From Leguminivora glycinivorella (Eukaryota; Arthropoda; Insecta; Lepidoptera; Tortricidae), in the NCBI RefSeq assembly GCF_023078275.1, contig NC_062977.1, positions 16,203,118 to 16,267,117 on the forward strand: a stretch of DNA of 64,000 bases. Direction: 5' to 3'. Made by a program: the position numbers and the translations under genes. The notes under the pieces are model-generated. The model was not told where the DNA came from and did not search any database. It saw only the letters and a list, made by a program, of their open reading frames with translations. Position 1 is the stretch's first letter, and the number at the start of each line of letters is the position of its first letter. This document shows, one piece after another, positions 33,761 through 44,626 of the stretch.

Positions 33761-35619
33761 TGAGAACTACTTATTTATAATCTGGCTAGATCTTGCAATT
33801 TCGGCCATCAATTTCGTATTAATACAATTACCAGAGATATCATGAAGTGACTAAATCTATAATATGACTACAGTTTTGCACCTCACTGTACCTACTTCGT
33901 AAATCAGGAACACCGTCATTATTCGTGTGGACCCACAATTGAGGAGTGTGTATTCAAAAGGGCTTAGTAAAGTATATTTTCTGTACAGAAATAAGCCCTT
34001 TTAAAGATATCCTGATCAATTATCTGATTACTTAATTGCAGCTTATGAGAACGTTAATACTTGATTGACAGTTGCTGCTGACATGACAATGGTTGAACAT
34101 TACTAAATTACAATTTTATGTAATTATGTACATAGAACACAGTTGTTGCAAAAAACAATCAAGATCAACCTGGGTTAAATTAAATTACAAAAATATGTAA
34201 TTTATAAATAACTTACATTGTTATAAGTACCACGATCTCATTTTTACAAAGTACATCCTTGTTACTCATTTTGTAACAAACGTTTATTTTCAAATACTTA
34301 CCTGTACCTACATATAAGTACAAAATTGTGATACGATACTATTTTTAAATTTCAATACTATAATACTACATGATGACTCACGTGACTTGCGAAAAACTCA
34401 CGTGAGTAACAAATACAATGGTAAAAAGGAACCAAGGTACCCGTACCCTTGACTAAATGCAGAGGTGTGTAGTAGTATGTTCCATAATCGTACAAATATC
34501 TATGAATATACAGACAATTTCTGAAGTCAGGAACGCGTGGAGGTATGAAGCTGAAATTTATATCAATTACTCAGGTCTACTGTCCCTTGAAGCTGTGAAA
34601 AAATCAAACTTTTTACAGCCGTTTAGCAAATTTTATTGCTACACGTGAACTACTACGAAGCAACGTCAACGAAAAATTACGAAAACCATAAATTTTTAGT
34701 TATACATAATATATTTTTTTTAATAATTTTAACCTTACTACCCATTTCCTCATAAAATACCAAATACTCAGGTCTATAATACCTTTAAGCTGTAACAAAA
34801 TCAAACTTCTATGTCAACGTAATTTTGCAAGTACTCGCAAGGGAATCAAAATTGTACTTCCAGTCGACCTAGAATCTTGAAATTTTACGTTTTTAAATAT
34901 GAAAATTGTATTGAGAGATCAATAAACTAAACTAAACTAAACTACAGTATAACAATCCAAAATGAATGGAGAAATTCCGATGACAAACTATGTGTCGTGA
35001 GGATTATGCTTTTATATGTATAACGGACAATTTCTCCATACATTGCGTTCTTATATCTGAAACATATTGGGCAGCGCTTTCGGTTAATGCTCTGTGCCAA
35101 CCTGATTTGTTCTTACAATTTAATTTACATAAAACCTTAACAATTTATATACCTAAACGTTCCGCATGAAAATCCGTTCAGTACTTTTTGAGTTTATCGC
35201 GAACGTAGAGACAGACACACAGACAGACACGGCGGGGGCTTTGTTTTATATGTACCTATAAAAAGATAAATAACTATACTAGTAATCATAGCAATCCAAG
35301 TGTTCCATAAGACTTAAGCACTACCATTAACTGGCAGCAATCGGCTCGCAACGATTGTGCGTCCAGTGGCTCGGTTGATGACTGTCGGCGCAATCCGTCA
35401 GTTATACAACAGTGTGTTCAGATTGGTTGCGCAAACGCAGGGTTAGGACCAGTGCAAAGTGAACTCAGGGCTAGAAAGAACTAGAAACCTGATAGAAAGA
35501 ACTAGAAGCAGTAATTGCAAATATATGCCTATGAAGTTCGCTTGGTATAACTCGATAATTTTTGAGGTAATAACGTTTCGGTATGATTGATTGCTGCGTT
35601 CAAAGAGTATTGAATATTA
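33761..35619. other. No gene; two E-box palindromes
   Basis: AT-rich. At 34377-34407 two CACGTGA words lie 20 bases apart. Near 35155-35250 there is a fragment with ATGAAAATCCGTTCAG and GAGACAGACACACAGACAGA that resembles the 3' part of common repeats. A GC-richer patch at 35330-35470 has no supportable exon. Confidence 0.3.
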
Positions 35620-35840
35620 TAGAAAATTACTGTCAAAGTAAAATGTGTAATCAAATCACAGTGAATAGACCATCTCACGACACAGGCTTAAAACTTTTGA
35701 ACCTCAGTTTTGACAATTTGGCCCATTTATTAGCTTGAGATGTGTTAAAATGTCAAATATTATCTTGGCCACAGTACCTTTTTCATTATGGTTTTGAGGT
35801 ACGTTTTTTTCTTAGACTTTATCCGTCTATACGGAGTTAC
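35620..35840 (+). repeat. Dispersed repeat, shared with 40795-41325
   Basis: TACTGTCAAAGTAAAATGTG, AAACTTTTGAACCTCAGTTT, GACAATTTGGCCCAT and CTTAGACTTTATCCGTCTAT all recur in the same order at 40795-41325. This copy lacks the roughly 215-base middle insert seen there. Confidence 0.75.
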
Positions 35841-37060
35841 ATGTCTTTGCTGAGTTTTAACAGATGTAGCTGGAAGTACTGGAACAACTGCGGTATGAGC
35901 GTTCTACAGTCATACTTCTAATGACTCTTCAGGCAAAATAAAAATCAGGCAAAATATTAGTGCATTGCAGTCGACCTTGCTACGCCGATGACTCGGCAGT
36001 TATTCATCTAGTTTTTTTTAAATAGGCGGTTGACCCTAAGTCGCACCTGATGGAAAGTGAAGACAGGACCTAAGATGGACATCGCCGGTTCATAGCCTAT
36101 TCACTCTAGCTTTAAATAGACCGGGGTATATTTTTCAGGGAATACTGACGAAGGAGCGCATTCCATCCTTTGCCACCAGACTACTGTTATGTAGAGCCTC
36201 AGGGCATCTCCAATGTTCTAGCATATGATTAGAGCGACAGTATCTCACCGTGTCTTTTTGTCTAATTTTTTTAATGAGATAGGGATGCGTAGTCTACTTC
36301 GCGGTGACATATAATCCCGCGTCAATCATGTTCTAACTCTGCTGGGATCTGCAGGGCAATCATGTCCCTATCGCACTTAAATAGTGCGATAGGGACGGCC
36401 CGATGTTTTATCGTTTATCGCGCGATTGTAATTGCCTGCCTGAAGCTTGAAATAATTACTACAATTCGTGATTCTGCTCTTGCGCTGATTTTCTTCGTCG
36501 ACTCGTTAAGTAATTGTAATGACAGCAAAATGACGATGGTATCTAAAAAGCAACTGGCCATCTTAACAAAACAGTCGGTAAAAAATCGGTTGTAGGTTTA
36601 ATTGACTATCTGTTTGGAATAAAAATAGATTACGTTTGTACAAATTGTTTTCCATCAATAGATAAACGCAGCAGTGTAACAAACTAGTTTATAAAATGTA
36701 TGATGTGAATGGAATCTAAGATTATTGAGCTCTACCTTTATTTTTTAAAGAGTATTGGCATAAAACTGAACTTTTTTATTTTATAAATCGGCGCACAAAT
36801 GTAAATCTAATATAAGTTTGCGCATAATCGACTTTAAATAGCTAACAAAAATTTTCGATAATTTGATTACATTCTATTCGACTTTATGCTTAAATATAAA
36901 ACATGTTTTTTTAACATTTTCAATATTATGTCATGGTCTATTGTAAACCAAAACCACCCACATGGCACTAGAGGAAGCATAAACTATCAGATTGCATCTT
37001 GCGGGTCGTTGGTCACGTACGCGGTTCTTGTGGCAACCAGAACCTTTTGTTCCTACCCAT
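35841..37060. other. No intact gene; LINE-like tail
   Basis: Around 36030-36110 CGCACCTGATGGAAAGTGAA and ACCTAAGATGGACATCG resemble decayed LINE 3' tails in minus orientation. A perfect short hairpin (GTCCCTATCGCACT and complement) is at 36364-36396. Nothing else seen. Confidence 0.3.
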
Positions 37061-37330
37061 AAATGTACAACTTTATACTTTGTTATCTAAAGGGGTTGAG
37101 TTACACTTTAAAGGGGTAGCCGATTTTAGAGGTATTAACCACCGAACACAAAAACGATGGGGTGTTATAAGTTTAATGTGTCTGCTGTGGTGTCTGTCTG
37201 TTTGTGTGTGTGTCTGTCTGTGGCATCGTAGCTCCTGAAAGGATGAACCGATTTAGATTTAAGTAATTTCTTTTGTTTGAATGCTGAATTAGTCGGGAGT
37301 GTTTTTAGCCATGTTTGATGGAAATTGGTC
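37061..37330 (-). repeat. Dispersed repeat (CCCCCGACGCAAAAACG type)
   Basis: It carries AACACAAAAACGATGGGGTG, TTATAAGTTTAATGTGTCTG, GCATCGTAGCTCCTGAAAGG, ACCGATTTAGATTT and GTCGGGAGTGTTTTTAGCCA in reverse order to the copy at 43068-43305. It ends in a run of G at 37341-37350. Non-coding. Confidence 0.65.
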
Positions 37331-37739
37331 CACTATGTGGGGGGGGGGGTTTGTCAATGTAATTAATGGTTTTAGTTTATTTTCAAGCATAAAATATGTC
37401 GCGAATAGGTAGGTAGAGGCATAATTTGATTTGAAACCATTCGCTGAAGAAAAAAATACTAGTAGGTATAAATAACGCGAATGATTTTTTTTATTGAATA
37501 CAATTTCAATTTCCAAGCAATTCTATTTTATTGTCGCTATTACAAATTGCTTTAGTAGTAAATTTCAAAATCACCATCAATCTCAGTTTTCGGAGCACCG
37601 TAAACAGCGTGACGCAGGTACGTAGTATTAAGTATACACACCAAATAAAAATACGGAGAATTCCAGACAATGAGAGAAAAAACAAAGTTCATAGACTCTA
37701 GCTAAATCCTTTAGGGCCTTCGCAGCGGGAAGTCGGGTC

Positions 37740-37996
37740 CTTATCTTAACTTTTTGAGTAGAGGGAATGGAGTGGGGCGGCGCAATGCCACAACTCTGCG
37801 CACCGCCACCGCCGCCGTACGCGCTCGCGCATTCGAATTTCGAACGAGTCCGATTCCATTTTCAAACTTTTAAAATGTTTTCGTTTACAGTGCTGAGGTG
37901 AATCAGTGAATTACATCGGTGCTTGCGATTGTGCTTTGGAACGCATATTTTGTGAAGGATTTATTTTCGAGTGGAGCGACCCTTTGAAAATTTAAG
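37740..37996 (+). promoter_or_regulatory. Candidate promoter and non-coding first exon
   Basis: A CpG-containing patch (GGAGTGGGGCGGCG, GCACCGCCACCGCCGCCG, TACGCGCTCGCGCATTCG) stands out from the AT-rich surroundings. It is followed by ATCAGTG, an insect initiator-like word near 37908, about 85 bases of leader without an obvious ORF, and TTTAAGGTAATT, a plausible splice donor with the exon ending at 37996. This is inference from composition and signals; no downstream exon is recognised in the window. Confidence 0.3.
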
Positions 37997-38792
37997 GTAA
38001 TTTAAAACTTTTATTTTTTTACTTAGATTCAATCGAAGTTAATGCATACTATAGAAAAAAATCAAAAGCGGGTAGTTTTTTAATATTTTTAGTACTTATT
38101 TGTGTAAATGCCGGAAAAAAAATGTGAACGGGCAGTCAGGCAAGTTGCAATACCGTGCTGTCAACCTGTTGCACATTGCAATTTGAGGGTAATTACAACA
38201 CACGTCCAGTGGCAGACACTTTCACGACGTTGCATAGAAAAGGGTATCTAGAACGATATCTATACTTCAAATTGGCTGCTTATGTTGGCCGTAATGGAAA
38301 ATCGGTGTTTTCACTTGTCAAGACCTTGCGGGCAAGGAGAACGCAGTCTAAATATATTAATAGGTGCATAATATGTAAGTTTCCTTTAAAGTTCGTGTTT
38401 TTACTTACCGCTTTTATTTAGGCTAGTAAGGTATAAAATAAGTAGTTGATATTATGGTAATTTTCCGGTACGTAAAGCCAAATTGCTTCAGAATAAAAAG
38501 TAGATTGTAAAAAAGGATACCGGAAATTATCTGGCACTTTGGCTCATCGTATCCGTTTATACGTCGTTTTGTTACCGAAAACCTTTTTAGATACGTAAAT
38601 AGCAACGATTTTGTAATTTTATATACAATCGTTTTTGAAGTTTGTTTAAGCGAATATGACTTTACCTAATACACAAAATAAAATGGTATCGAATTAACTT
38701 ATAGCCTTCTTCGAACTTTTATAAACGATGATTATTTATATGGTACCTACGATATGGATTGGATATGCCATATGTCCGTGAGAAAAACTATG
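37997..38792. other. No recognisable feature
   Basis: AT-rich; would be first-intron sequence if the preceding exon is real. Confidence 0.3.
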
Positions 38793-39099
38793 AGGCGAAT
38801 AATTGAACTGTAGGCTATTCTCCTTATACTGATCAACATTTGTTCAGTGACTTTTAAAAATTATGAAGTCTTTAAATTTTTAATTTTTCATACAAAATAA
38901 ATATTAGCTTCAATGTACGCCATTATTGTTGTCATTGACGTTGTCTGTCACACTTTAGACTTAACAGAATTCGCAATACATTACCTCTTAGAAAAAACTT
39001 TCAAGGGTGATAAAAATCAAAATACAAGTTATTTTTAAAAGTCGCCGAACAAATGTTGATCAGTATAAGGAGAATAGCCTAGAGTTCAATTCTTCGCCT
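38793..39099. mobile_element. Palindromic MITE, ~307 bp
   Basis: The left end AGGCGAATAATTGAACTGTA, then GGCTATTCTCCTTATACTGA and TCAACATTTGTTC, is mirrored at the right: GAACAAATGTTGATCAGTAT, AAGGAGAATAGCC and AGTTCAATTCTTCGCC. The interior shows weaker complementarity. A single arm of the same family is at 62150-62255. Confidence 0.8.
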
Positions 39100-39452
39100 T
39101 TGTTACAGGCCCCACTCTGTAGATTGCATTAAGAATTATCGATAATATGTTTGAATGAATTGATGACGATAGATGCTCATCATATCGCACTTACTTTATC
39201 AAAATACTCCTAAAAGTCGTAACTCGTAAGTTAAAAACTTGTATAATTGCATGTGGTCAAAGCGGACAACTAATCCCAAGATTGGATTTTTTTTGACTAA
39301 TATTTGAGTTTATGGATACTCAAACCTGAATTTATTTTTTTTTTTAATTAAGGTAATAAAACTTAAATAACAATTATAAATAATAAGCTAACTCTAAAAT
39401 AATAAAACAACTTAAAATTAAATTACAAACGAATCTAAATTAAAATACATCT

Positions 39453-39540
39453 AAATATGCCCCCGCGGCATTGTGCCAAAGATGCTGGCAGCATTCTCTC
39501 GCTGAATAGCAATGCTTATGCTAATGCTCAACCTGAAATT
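39453..39540 (-). pseudogene. Retroelement C-terminal tail fragment
   Basis: The minus frame reads SISIAIQRENAASIFGTMPR, the same tail as at 24412 with substitutions. Only about 30 codons remain; the AT-rich stretch 39350-39452 is the likely 3' untranslated region. Confidence 0.55.
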
Positions 39541-39710
39541 GAAAGTAAGAACGAACTTGAAGACCAAATTTCAATAATCAAACAGACACATATAAAACAT
39601 TAACCTCATGTTTTATGTAAATGAAACTGTATCTCATGAAAAACAAAAATTTGCCGGTTCAATATCTTCCTCGGCATGTACTACACAATTACAGAAATAA
39701 ATCACGTTTT

Positions 39711-40110
39711 TTAAGACGATACGGTAGGGGTCAATTCTCCATACAAACGCTCTCGACTATTTCCTGTTTTTTGAAGATAGAGCAATGATTTTTTCAACAC
39801 AGATTGTTATTATTTTTATCTGTGTCGGACCGTTTTGATTTTTTTGATATTCTGCTTTTTAAAGATTCTAGAGCCAATCAAAAATTTCCAAAAACGGCCT
39901 TTTTCATTGTGGCGCAAAAAAAGGTGTGATGTTCAAGATTGATAACAATTAACCAAAAAAGCGAAACGGTCCGACATAGATTATTTCATTGTTATTCAGA
40001 TTCTCAAATTTCGTTCCGATTGATTAAGTTTTGGAGGAGGAAAGAGTCGAGAGCGGAACCTCGACTTTAAAGCTTTCCATTTTAGCATTTTCGCTACAGT
40101 ATCCTCTTAA
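39711..40110. mobile_element. piggyBac-like MITE, 400 bp, TTAA flanks (deleted copy)
   Basis: The same terminal repeats (AAGACGATACGGTAG / AGAGGATACTGTAGC) and TTAA flanks as the 520-bp element at 2043. About 110 bases corresponding to 2408-2525 are missing. Both copies share GTGTCGGACCGTTTTGAT and a GAAAGAGTCGAGAGCGGAAC block. Confidence 0.8.
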
Positions 40111-40502
40111 ACATTTGTTTCGCTTTGCCACAATAATACCTAACCACCACATACTCATATGTATTATAAAGATAGGAAATGATTTATACTCGTAGGTATA
40201 TTAAATGTAATTATAATCCCATTAATCGTTCTGAAAATCATAGTCAACAATAGTCAAGTTTAGACTTTTAGGAAACAATGTTAGCTGCCAATATTTTTAT
40301 TCTATTTTATAAGTATCTACATTTTTATTTGCTTAATATTAACTTTAAACAAAAACCACGCACAAAATGAATATAGTCAATTGAAATAATTAGGTTACTC
40401 TTCGAAGGGGGCAAAATATATGACACGCTCATATCGCTCTACAAATAAGATGTCAATGTCATGTTTTTATGAATTGTCATGTTTTTGTGGATTTATTAAT
40501 TA

Positions 40503-40726
40503 CTAACTTTTGCCCGCGGCTTCGCTCGCGTTCAATTCGAAAATTGCGGAATGCTCCATACAAACTTCCACCCCCATTTTAGGGAAGTGGGGGGTTAGAA
40601 AAAGACAAAAAGTAGCCTATGTCACACTCCATCCCTTCAACTATCTCCAGTTAAAAAACCACGTCATTTCATCCCTCCGTTTTGCCGTGAAAGACGGACA
40701 AACAAACAGTACATATTAGTATGGAT
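40503..40726 (-). repeat. Interspersed repeat family C
   Basis: The plus strand starts TTTTGCCCGCGGCTTCGCTC and ends CATATTAGTATGGAT. This copy has about 50 extra bases (TCCATACAAACTTCCACCCC) near its left end compared with 43835 and 47871. Confidence 0.7.
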
Positions 40727-40794
40727 CTATGCACCGATATTAATAATTACCACTTCATTAATTAATGATTACCTAGGTATGTTACAAAGAGGAT

Positions 40795-41325
40795 CGAGTA
40801 TTATAGAGAGTTACTGTCAAAGTAAAATGTGTAATCACAGTCACACCTCGGACACTGGCGATCAAATATATTGAAAGAGGCGCATTCCTAGCACACAGTC
40901 TTAGCTCGTGTAGGTGAACGCGTACTATGCTTGTATGAGTGAAATATGACAGGTCGACTGTTCGTGTTTTTGACAAGTGGTAACTGTGAAGTAACCGAGA
41001 GGGGGTGGGCGGCACTTTCAGCGGGGAGCGGGAGTGGCCATACTGTACGATAGTACTCTTTATTATACTGTGTCACAGTGCATAGACTGCCATCTCTTGA
41101 CACAGGCTTAAAACTTTTGAACCTCAGTTTTGACAATTTGGCCCATATTCTTAGCTTGATATGTGTCAAAATGTCAAATATTAATATTAGCGCCATCTAG
41201 CTGAGCGCACCCCAAAGGTGTAATTCCATCTAGGCCACCGTAGCTTTTTCTGTATGGTACTGAGGTACGTTTTTTTCTTAGACTTTATCTGTCTATACGG
41301 AGTTATATATGTCTTTGGTATGTTA
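40795..41325 (+). repeat. Dispersed repeat with internal insert
   Basis: The outer parts match 35620-35840. Between GTAATCACAGT and CACAGTGCATAGACTGCC lies an insert of about 215 bases with ATTGAAAGAGGCGCATTCC, GTGAACGCGTACTATGC and GAGGGGGTGGGCGGCAC, absent from the other copy. CACAGT occurs on both sides, so it may be an insertion duplication. A GCGCCATCTAG motif near 41190 is also absent from the other copy. Confidence 0.7.
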
Positions 41326-41506
41326 TAAATTCTAGACGTCCCTGTAGTTTCAACAGAAAAACATACTTATTATTAACAGAAAATGCGAGATTGCGATGTA
41401 ATAGTGAAAACAAATAGTCCACGTAGCGTGGACGAGAAATAATCCATGTGCTATTTTAAAGTTAGAACTACATGTGTTAACATACATATCTGTTCTCTCA
41501 TGGACT

Positions 41507-41649
41507 GACCAGGGGGGTTACCATGACGTGCTAAAGCCGTTCAGTTCAGGTTGAGAGAGAGGGACGGAGCTATGTAACTGCTATAGCTGTGTCCCTTTCT
41601 CTCAACCTAAACTGAACGTCTTTAGTACGTCATGGTAACCCCCCTGGTC
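41507..41649. mobile_element. 143-bp palindromic MITE
   Basis: The ends GACCAGGGGGGTTACCATGA and the exact complement flank arms with AGTTCAGGTTGAGAGAGAGG facing CTTTCTCTCAACCTAAACTG. Arms pair almost throughout with a short loop near 41578. Non-coding. Confidence 0.85.
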
Positions 41650-41715
41650 TATTTCATGCTGCGTCAACTTTAATACTGATAACAGGTAGATGGACATCTC
41701 ATTCAATTTCGAAGG

Positions 41716-41880
41716 GCAGCTGCTTTCAATCCGGATATCATAGGTTCAAGCCCTGCTCGTACGAAATAATCAGTTTTTGAAACTTACGTGCGAAGTATTT
41801 TGTTGATATTTTGTCAGTTGCTTCTCGGTGAAGAAAAACATCGTGAGGAAACCGGAGTATCTCCCAAAAAGGTCTTGTTA
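41716..41880 (+). mobile_element. SINE family B, head and body
   Basis: Begins with GGCAGCTGCTTTCAATCC, a B-box-like AGGTTCAAGCCCTGCTCG, then TTTTTGAAACTTACGTGCGA and the GGTGAAGAAAAACATCGTGA block. The tail module is lost. Confidence 0.6.
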
Positions 41881-42002
41881 ATTTCTGGGATGAAAGATTA
41901 GCTGGCATTGGCTTTCGTAGAAACTTGTGTGTACACCAATTCATGACCTTGGTTAATGCCGCGACATTGAAACAGAGCTGGCAGACAAGCATGGTCGCGA
42001 CC

Positions 42003-42182
42003 ATCCATGCTAATATTATAAATGGGAAAGTGTGTGTGTCTGTTTGTTTGTCCGTCTTTCACGGCAAAACGGAGCGACGAATTGACGTGATTTTTTAAGT
42101 GGAGATAGTGGAAGGGATGGAAAGTGACATATACTATTTTTTGTCTCTTTCTAACGCGAGCGATGCCGCGGGCAAAAGCTAG
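42003..42182 (+). repeat. Interspersed repeat family C
   Basis: ATGCTAATATTATAAATGGG through TCCGTCTTTCACGGCAAAAC to GCCGCGGGCAAAAGCT, close to the 1641 copy. Confidence 0.75.
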
Positions 42183-42400
42183 TGGTGTTTATACGCCTGG
42201 GTGTTCTGTAATTTATTTATTTTACCTTAATTTCCAAAAACTAAAAACGTAACTTACAGATCTAAAACAGGTTATTTATTTACCACCACAAGATCATTAG
42301 GTATTTACAAGATTCGATTCGACACATTATATTATATACTACAGTCAGACCAACCTAAGTTTTCATCTACTTTGATTGTGCACGGATTAAGTAAACGTCA

Positions 42401-42653
42401 TACACTGAGAGAAAAAACAAACAGTTTTCATGTTCGTTCAACAAGTTTTTTGGTTAAAATAGCGCCTACGTGCTTTTTGGTTCAAACAACAAGCTACTTG
42501 TCATTTGAATCGGCAATATATTTGAATCAACAAGTCAATTTTATAAAAACAACCTGACACATATTGTTTTAAACATACGTTTGGCTGATTCAAACGGATA
42601 AACCGCAACAAGTCGAACTTGTTAAATTCACAATGCAAATTTCTCTCAGTGTA
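42401..42653. mobile_element. MITE with TACACTGAGAGAAA ends
   Basis: The terminal inverted repeat TACACTGAGAGAAA matches TTTCTCTCAGTGTA at the right; a TA at each end is compatible with a mariner-type TA target. The interior has repeated CAACAAG / TTGAAC-type words. No transposase frame. Confidence 0.75.
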
Positions 42654-43067
42654 ATTTCATCGAAGTTTTACGTTTAAAGGCTCTCAAAACTAGTCAAAAT
42701 CGATGCTAACTTACCTTAGCATGACTAACCTTCGGTGGACGAGTAGTAAGGTACATACTACGAGTGTAACGGCCGACGACTCCTAAAATTATCTAATATA
42801 CATAATGTGCGTGGCTCAATGAAGACATAGCATCTGTCAAGAGCCCTTGTTCTACACGTTTCCTGCCTTAACAATGTAATAGTCTAGAACATTCTCTATT
42901 TCTTATTACTAAAACCATTTCACCAAGGTCAATGTGGAGAAGTTAGGCACCTTATATATTAAATAGAGGTAAGTAGACAGACAGTCCTAGGGCTACAACT
43001 CTCGTATTTGTATACGTATTTCGCTCAGACACAGCTGAAAATAACCTAACCACAAAATTAAAATTTT
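42654..43067. other. No recognisable feature
   Basis: AT-rich, nothing identified. Confidence 0.3.
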
Positions 43068-43199
43068 GAAAAAACCCCCGACCGCGACCTAATGGACCGA
43101 TTTTCATGAAACATGGCTAAGAACACTCCCGACTAACTCAGCTTTCAGACAAAAAAAACTAAATCAAAATCGGTTCAATCGTTCGAGAGCTACGATGCC

Positions 43200-43238
<39 letters not shown>

Positions 43239-43305
43239 TACACACAGACAGACACGTCAAACTTATAACACCCCTTCGTTTTTGCGTCGGGGGTTAGAAA
43301 GAGCT
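43068..43305 (+). repeat. Dispersed repeat (AAAACCCCCGACC ends)
   Basis: AAAAAACCCCCGACCGCGAC, TTCATGAAACATGGCTAAGA, AACACTCCCGACTAACTCAG, a (CAGA)n-rich tract at 43202-43258 and CGTTTTTGCGTCGGGGGTT. Same family as 37061-37330, opposite orientation. Ends are partly complementary (CCCCCGAC / GTCGGGGG). Non-coding. Confidence 0.7.
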
Positions 43306-43348
43306 ACTTTTTGCTCTATCGGCTTTGTGTCAGTGGATTATGTGTTTT

Positions 43349-43612
43349 GACGACCGGTCTGGCGCAGTTGGTAGTGACCCTGCCTGCTACGCCGCGGTCC
43401 CGGGTTCGAATCCCGGTAAGGGCAATTATTAGTGTGATGAGCACAGATATTTGTTCCTGAGTCATGGATGTTTTCTATGTATATAAGTATTTATATATTA
43501 TATACATCGTAGTCTGAGTACCCACAACACAAGCCTTCTTGAGCTTACCGTGGGCCTCAGTCAATCTGTGTAAGAATGTCCTATAATATTTATTTATTTA
43601 TTTATTTATTTA
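43349..43612 (+). mobile_element. tRNA-derived SINE (family A), full length
   Basis: The cleanest plus-strand copy: GACGACCGGTCTGGCGCAGT, the B-box word GGGTTCGAATCCCGG, TTTGTTCCTGAGTCATGGAT, AGCCTTCTTGAGCTTACCGT and the CCTATAATATT end with a long ATTT tail. Presumably transcribed by pol III and copied by a LINE partner with a similar 3' end. Confidence 0.9.
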
Positions 43613-43834
43613 TGTGTGCAACAGTAAACGCGACAAAGGAGCTTTTAGACGGTCTTCTCTTGCAGACGGTTTTTACCACGTTGAACTACCTGAACGCTTG
43701 TTATACTCATCTTTGCATATAATACACTCAACGTGTAACGTAACGTAAGGTTGCCTGGACGAAATCTTTAGCGATAAAACCGTCTGTTGTCTATGTGCTT
43801 ATGGTTCTTTTTTTATGCATTTATAATTTAGGTA

Positions 43835-44014
43835 CTAGCTTTTGCCCGCGGCTTCGCTCGCGTTAGAAAGAGACAAAAAGTAGCCTATGTCACTCTCCAT
43901 CCCTTCAACTATCTCCACTTAAAAAATCACGACAATTCGTCGCTCCGTTTTGCCGTGAAAGGCGGACAAACAAACAGACACACACACCTTCCCATTTATA
44001 ATTTTATTATGGAT
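43835..44014 (-). repeat. Interspersed repeat family C
   Basis: TAGCTTTTGCCCGCGGCTTC through GTCGCTCCGTTTTGCCGTGA to ACACACCTTCCCATTTATAA and a TTATTATGGAT end. Confidence 0.75.
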
Positions 44015-44626
44015 TACGCTTTTTAGCAGCAATTATTACTTATGGAGTTATAGTTTTTGATGTCATGATCTAATTAGTATTGAAATAACTCTTAAAACTC
44101 TCACATATGGATTACTTAAAAAGTAAATGTGTATAAAGTAATTACTAAAAAAGGACGAATAAGTAGTTAAAACGGTCGCTTAACATTTAATTGCTTCGTA
44201 GATTTAATTTGTCCATTTGACAAAGCAAGGATAAGCCGAATATAATGTCTAAATACGTCTAAAGAGGAAATCCTCCTTCCTCTATTGTTCTATTCTGGGT
44301 AGTGGGTACGTTTCTTTCTGTTTGCATTTATCATCCTAGCGTGACGAAAGTATTACTGTGAAGTACCATATTTGGACTTCCGAGCGTTGCTGAAAAAAGT
44401 GGACTTTTTTGCTCATCTACAAATGGAGAAGCCCGCGCCTAAAAAAAGGGAGAACATAAAAAAGTGGGAAACCTAGCGTAAAAAAGTGGTAATCTCTGTG
44501 TTAAAAAAGTGGGGATCTATTTAAGGGCCGGTCCGTGTTTTTTTTTCTAATTCTTTTTATTCGGAAAGTATCGAGATCGACCAACCTTCCATACAAAAAC
44601 AAAAAGGAAAAAGTGAAAAACATATT
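44015..44626. other. No gene; micro-repeats
   Basis: The words AAAAAAGTGG or AAAAAGTGG recur four times in 44393-44515 with irregular spacing. Otherwise nothing. Confidence 0.4.

Noticed and set aside
43202..43258. CRISPR-like regular repeat
   Set aside because: A simple (CAGA)n-type tract without spacers, inside a dispersed eukaryotic repeat.
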